In this document: piece after piece, positions 6,716-9,038 of the stretch
Layout of the letters: each line of letters opens with the position of its first letter
Numbering within the stretch: position 1 is the stretch's first letter
NCBI GenBank assembly: GCA_038874075.1
Contig: JAVZDD010000023.1
Coordinates: forward strand, 1 to 9,038
DNA length: 9,038 bases
Direction: 5' to 3'
DNA from: Jingweiarchaeum tengchongense
Lineage (GTDB): Archaea > Nanobdellota > Nanobdellia > Jingweiarchaeales > Jingweiarchaeaceae
The notes under the pieces: generated by a model
What the model was told of the DNA's origin: nothing
Databases searched by the model: none
Seen by the model: the letters and a program-made list of their open reading frames with translations, nothing else
Position numbers and translations under genes: made by a program

Positions 6716-7699
6716 ATGTTAAAGGTAGCAATGTTAAGTAAATGGCATGTTCATGCCGGAGGATATGCAAATATACTCCAATCATTGGGAAATGTACAAA
6801 TAACATGCGTTTGGGATGAATTACCATCAAGAGGCAAAGATTGGGCTAAAGAATTGAGAACCGACTTTGAAAGTAACTTGGACGTGTTGCTTAAAAGGTC
6901 AGATGTTGATGGAGTTGTGGTATGTGCTCCCACAAATATGCATGCAGATATAATGGTATCTGCTGCTCAAGCTGGGAAACATATATTCACTGAAAAGGCT
7001 ATGGCCTTAACCGTAAAGGATTGTCATAAGATAACGGAATCTGTAAAAAAGTCTGGAGTTAAATTTTGTATATCTTTTCCTGATCGTACTACTTCCGAAC
7101 ATCTTTATGTAAAGAAGGTTATTGATGACGATTTAATTGGCGATGTAACCCTCCTAAGAGTACGAAATGGTCATGATGGTGCGTTGAACAACTGGCTTCC
7201 AGATTATTGGTATGATGAGAAAGCGACCGGTGGTGGCGCTATGATGGATCTTGGTTGTCATCCTATGTATCTTGCCAGTTGGATACTTGGAAAGCCGAAA
7301 AGGATCATGTCCATGTTCAATTATTTTACAAATAGAGCCGTTGAGGACAACGCTGTTTGTACTATTGAATTCCAGAATAACGCCTTAGCGATTGTAGAAA
7401 CTAGTTTTGTTACATATAAAACTTTGCCGATACTTGAAGTTTATGGCACAGAAGGGAGTATTTTAGTTAACGGCAATAACATACAACTTGTTTCAAAGAA
7501 AATGGATCCTGCTTTTAGTGGTTGGGTTACCCCATCTATTTTACCGAAAGCGTTACCATCGCCTATTATTCAATGGGTTAATGGAATATTACAAGGAGAG
7601 ACAATTTACTTTGGGACAGAAGATGGCACTAAATTAACTGAATTGCTTGAAAATGCTTATATTTCTCATAAAGAAAAAAGAGAAGTAGAGATTCATTGA
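6716..7699 (+). CDS. Gfo/Idh/MocA-family oxidoreductase with a variant nucleotide-binding loop
   Basis: The 327-residue product has an N-terminal Rossmann-like domain (about 1-115) and a C-terminal alpha/beta domain, the layout of NAD(P)-dependent sugar and polyol dehydrogenases. The usual GxGxxG loop after strand 1 is replaced by MLSKWHVHAGGY (6-17), a WHVHA-type variant I recall from one branch of the family. The EKP motif reads EKAM (E93, K94, A95), keeping the catalytic Lys but losing the Pro. GGGAMMDLGCH supplies D178 and H182 of the expected Lys/Asp/His set. There is no signal peptide, so it is cytoplasmic. It would oxidise or reduce a sugar, sugar acid or cyclitol; the substrate is unknown. 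The gene is 46 bases after the GH92 gene and 15 bases before a second family member. A start at 6695 would add seven residues (MRGDDLN). Confidence 0.82.
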   Translation: MLKVAMLSKWHVHAGGYANILQSLGNVQITCVWDELPSRGKDWAKELRTDFESNLDVLLKRSDVDGVVVCAPTNMHADIMVSAAQAGKHIFTEKAMALTVKDCHKITESVKKSGVKFCISFPDRTTSEHLYVKKVIDDDLIGDVTLLRVRNGHDGALNNWLPDYWYDEKATGGGAMMDLGCHPMYLASWILGKPKRIMSMFNYFTNRAVEDNAVCTIEFQNNALAIVETSFVTYKTLPILEVYGTEGSILVNGNNIQLVSKKMDPAFSGWVTPSILPKALPSPIIQWVNGILQGETIYFGTEDGTKLTELLENAYISHKEKREVEIH

Positions 7700-7714
7700 A
7701 TTGAAAGGAAGTGC

Positions 7715-8827
7715 GTGTTTACGAAAAACGTAAAGATTGGGGTTATAGGCACAGGTTTAATTGCCCAATTGGCACATATTCCAGCTTACATTGAAGCAGG
7801 GGCAGAAGTTGTTGGAATAGCAGATGTTGTTGAAAGCAGGTTGAAATATGTTTCACAAAAATTTTCCATACCAAAAGTCTATACCAATTACAAGGATTTA
7901 CTTTCAAATCCGGATATCGATGCCGTGAGCATATGCACACCGAATTATTTACATGCCAAAATGACAATCGATGCTTTGAACGCAAGGAAGGCCGTACTTT
8001 GCGAAAAGCCAATGGCCATGAACGCAAGTGAAGCCCAAAATATGCTTGAAACATCTCAGAAAACCGGAAAGTTACTCATGATGGGATTTAACAACAGGTT
8101 CAGAGGAGATGCACAAAAGTTAAAGCAATTCATAGACGAGGGAAAACTTGGAAAGATATATTACGCTAAGATAGGGTATATGAGAAGGCGTGGTACTCCA
8201 AAGGGATGGTTTACCGTCAAAAAAGAATCAGGTGGAGGACCTGTTATAGACATAGGAGTTCACGTGATAGATCTTACAAGATATCTGATGGGAAATCCAA
8301 AACCAATTTCTGTTTCAGCTTCGACTTACAAATATTTTCCAGATTATCATATAGATGGAAAATACCCATGGGAATCTTCAGATGTTAAAGATGGTCTAAG
8401 GGACGGCAAAGAGAACGATGTTGAAGATCTTGCAACTGCGTTCATAAGGTTTGAAGATGGATCGACTATTTTCGTTGAAACTTCGTGGGCATCCAACATA
8501 GCAGAAGATAGGTTTTACATAGACATGTTGGGAACGAAGATGGGAGCTGAGATAGACTCTTACAACCCGATTCACAAAGGTTCCAAAAACAACGAGGGAT
8601 TTATATCTCTTTATGGAGAAGAGCTTCATTCCCTTGTGGATTACGAGGTGAAGACTCCAGAGGTAAGAAGTCATTTTGAAGAGATAAAGTATTTCGTTGA
8701 ACTTTTGAAGGACGAGAAACCAGATTTGCTTGATACGGCGAAAAATGGTGTTGAGATTCAAAAGATAATTGACGCAATTTACAAGAGCGCCGAAACCAAA
8801 AAAGAGATTATAATTTCAACTCTATAA
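7715..8827 (+). CDS. Gfo/Idh/MocA-family NAD(P)-dependent sugar oxidoreductase
   Basis: The 370-residue product is a canonical family member. IGVIGTGLIAQLAHI (8-22) holds the GxGxxA dinucleotide loop, ICTPNYLHA marks the next Rossmann strand, LCEKPM (E97, K98, P99) is the conserved EKP motif, and GGGPVIDIGVHVIDL gives D179 and H183 for the catalytic site. A stretch of about 30 polar residues around 208-240, ending GKENDVEDLA, forms an extended loop before the strand AFIRFEDGSTIF, as in several members acting on sugars; this loop may cover the substrate. The start is GTG at 7715, with AAAGGAAG ending 3 bases upstream (core AGGA spaced by 5). An ATG is not available at the right place, and this GTG leaves the standard short tail before the Rossmann strand. 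It is cytoplasmic, and its substrate is not evident. Confidence 0.88.
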   Translation: MFTKNVKIGVIGTGLIAQLAHIPAYIEAGAEVVGIADVVESRLKYVSQKFSIPKVYTNYKDLLSNPDIDAVSICTPNYLHAKMTIDALNARKAVLCEKPMAMNASEAQNMLETSQKTGKLLMMGFNNRFRGDAQKLKQFIDEGKLGKIYYAKIGYMRRRGTPKGWFTVKKESGGGPVIDIGVHVIDLTRYLMGNPKPISVSASTYKYFPDYHIDGKYPWESSDVKDGLRDGKENDVEDLATAFIRFEDGSTIFVETSWASNIAEDRFYIDMLGTKMGAEIDSYNPIHKGSKNNEGFISLYGEELHSLVDYEVKTPEVRSHFEEIKYFVELLKDEKPDLLDTAKNGVEIQKIIDAIYKSAETKKEIIISTL

Positions 8828-8834
8828 CTACATG

Positions 8835-8872
8835 TTTATTCCATTAAATGCTTTGAAAATATTTGGAATAAA
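8835..8872. repeat. Perfect 9-base inverted repeat in the intergenic gap
   Basis: TTTATTCCA (8835-8843) is the exact reverse complement of TGGAATAAA (8864-8872), with a 20-base AT-rich spacer. It lies in the 55-base gap before the third oxidoreductase gene, and its right arm covers the first bases of that gene's AAAGGTGAG ribosome site. It could be a protein-binding operator or an RNA hairpin modulating translation. No T-run follows, so it is not a standard terminator. Confidence 0.4.
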
Positions 8873-8878
8873 GGTGAG
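8870..8878 (+). promoter_or_regulatory. Ribosome binding site of the third oxidoreductase gene
   Basis: AAAGGTGAG precedes the ATG at 8883 by 4 bases (core AGGTGA by 5). It selects 8883 over the in-frame ATG at 8832, which has no such site. It overlaps the right arm of the inverted repeat by three bases. Confidence 0.65.
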
Positions 8879-8882
8879 CGAA

Positions 8883-9038
8883 ATGAATAAAAAATTAAGA
8901 ATAGGAATTATAGGCACTGGAGGTATAGCTGGAGCCCATGTAATGGCATATAAAAAATTTAATGATGTTGAGATTGTTGGTGGTGCTGATATAGTGCGAG
9001 GAAAAGCCAAAGCGTTTTTCGAAAAATGGGGATTACCT
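8883..9038 (+). CDS. N-terminal part of a third Gfo/Idh/MocA-family oxidoreductase (3' partial)
   Basis: Fifty-two codons are visible before the window ends. They begin MNKKLRIGIIGTGGIAGAH, a textbook first strand with a GxGxxA/G dinucleotide loop (G11, G13, A16) and a following His common in the family, then the second strand VEIVGGADI and a helix with KAKAFFEKWG. That is enough to place it in the NAD(P)-binding Gfo/Idh/MocA group but not to name a substrate. It differs clearly from the two upstream members, so it is a separate paralogue and not a recent duplicate. The 55-base gap in front of it is the longest in the cluster and contains an inverted repeat, so its expression could be tuned separately. 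Confidence 0.83.
   Translation, partial: MNKKLRIGIIGTGGIAGAHVMAYKKFNDVEIVGGADIVRGKAKAFFEKWGLP

Noticed and set aside
8396..8761. A 121-codon reverse-strand frame
   Set aside because: It is antisense to a well-supported Gfo/Idh/MocA gene; the translation is low-quality and shows no family motif.
8832..8882. Earlier in-frame ATG for the third oxidoreductase
   Set aside because: No ribosome site precedes it, and the extension of 17 residues is not typical before the Rossmann strand.

Overview
The window is 9,038 bases of AT-rich bacterial DNA with every supported gene on the + strand. It reads as one dense operon-like cluster for breaking down mannose-containing glycans. Arg codons are mostly AGA/AGG, Ile codons are often ATA, Shine-Dalgarno sequences are strong and gaps are short. 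Together with the gene content, this fits an anaerobic thermophile-type bacterium, and Thermotogota or a similar lineage is my best guess. That placement is inference from style, not from a marker gene.

Layout: (1) bases 1-335 are the 3' end of a gene whose product looks like the C-terminal domain of a GH2 beta-mannosidase. (2) Bases 332-694 encode a 120-residue protein overlapping it by 4 bases. Its first half contains a REP-like palindromic element read in frame, and its second half resembles the last strands of a glycosidase accessory beta-sandwich, so it is probably a remnant or chimera. (3) Bases 703-3126 encode a cytoplasmic, divergent GH38 alpha-mannosidase-like enzyme. (4) Bases 3140-4387 encode a 12-helix MFS transporter. 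(5) Bases 4402-6669 encode a GH92 exo-alpha-mannosidase with a signal peptide. (6) Bases 6716-7699, 7715-8827 and 8883-9038 (cut by the window edge) encode three different Gfo/Idh/MocA-family NAD(P)-dependent oxidoreductases in tandem.

Working model (inference): the exported GH92 enzyme trims alpha-mannosides outside the membrane, the MFS protein imports the released sugar or short glycan, and the GH38 enzyme and the upstream beta-mannosidase finish hydrolysis in the cytoplasm. Alpha-mannosidases plus a beta-mannosidase would suit N-glycan-like substrates (alpha-mannose arms on a Man-beta-1,4-GlcNAc core) or yeast-type mannan. The oxidoreductases would then oxidise, epimerise or otherwise process an unusual sugar, or take part in an oxidation-dependent cleavage route.

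There is no non-coding stretch over 300 bases. The only gaps of note are 46 bases (6670-6715) and 55 bases (8828-8882). The second holds a perfect 9-base inverted repeat that runs into the next ribosome binding site. I saw no RNA gene, CRISPR array, transposase or clear intrinsic terminator.
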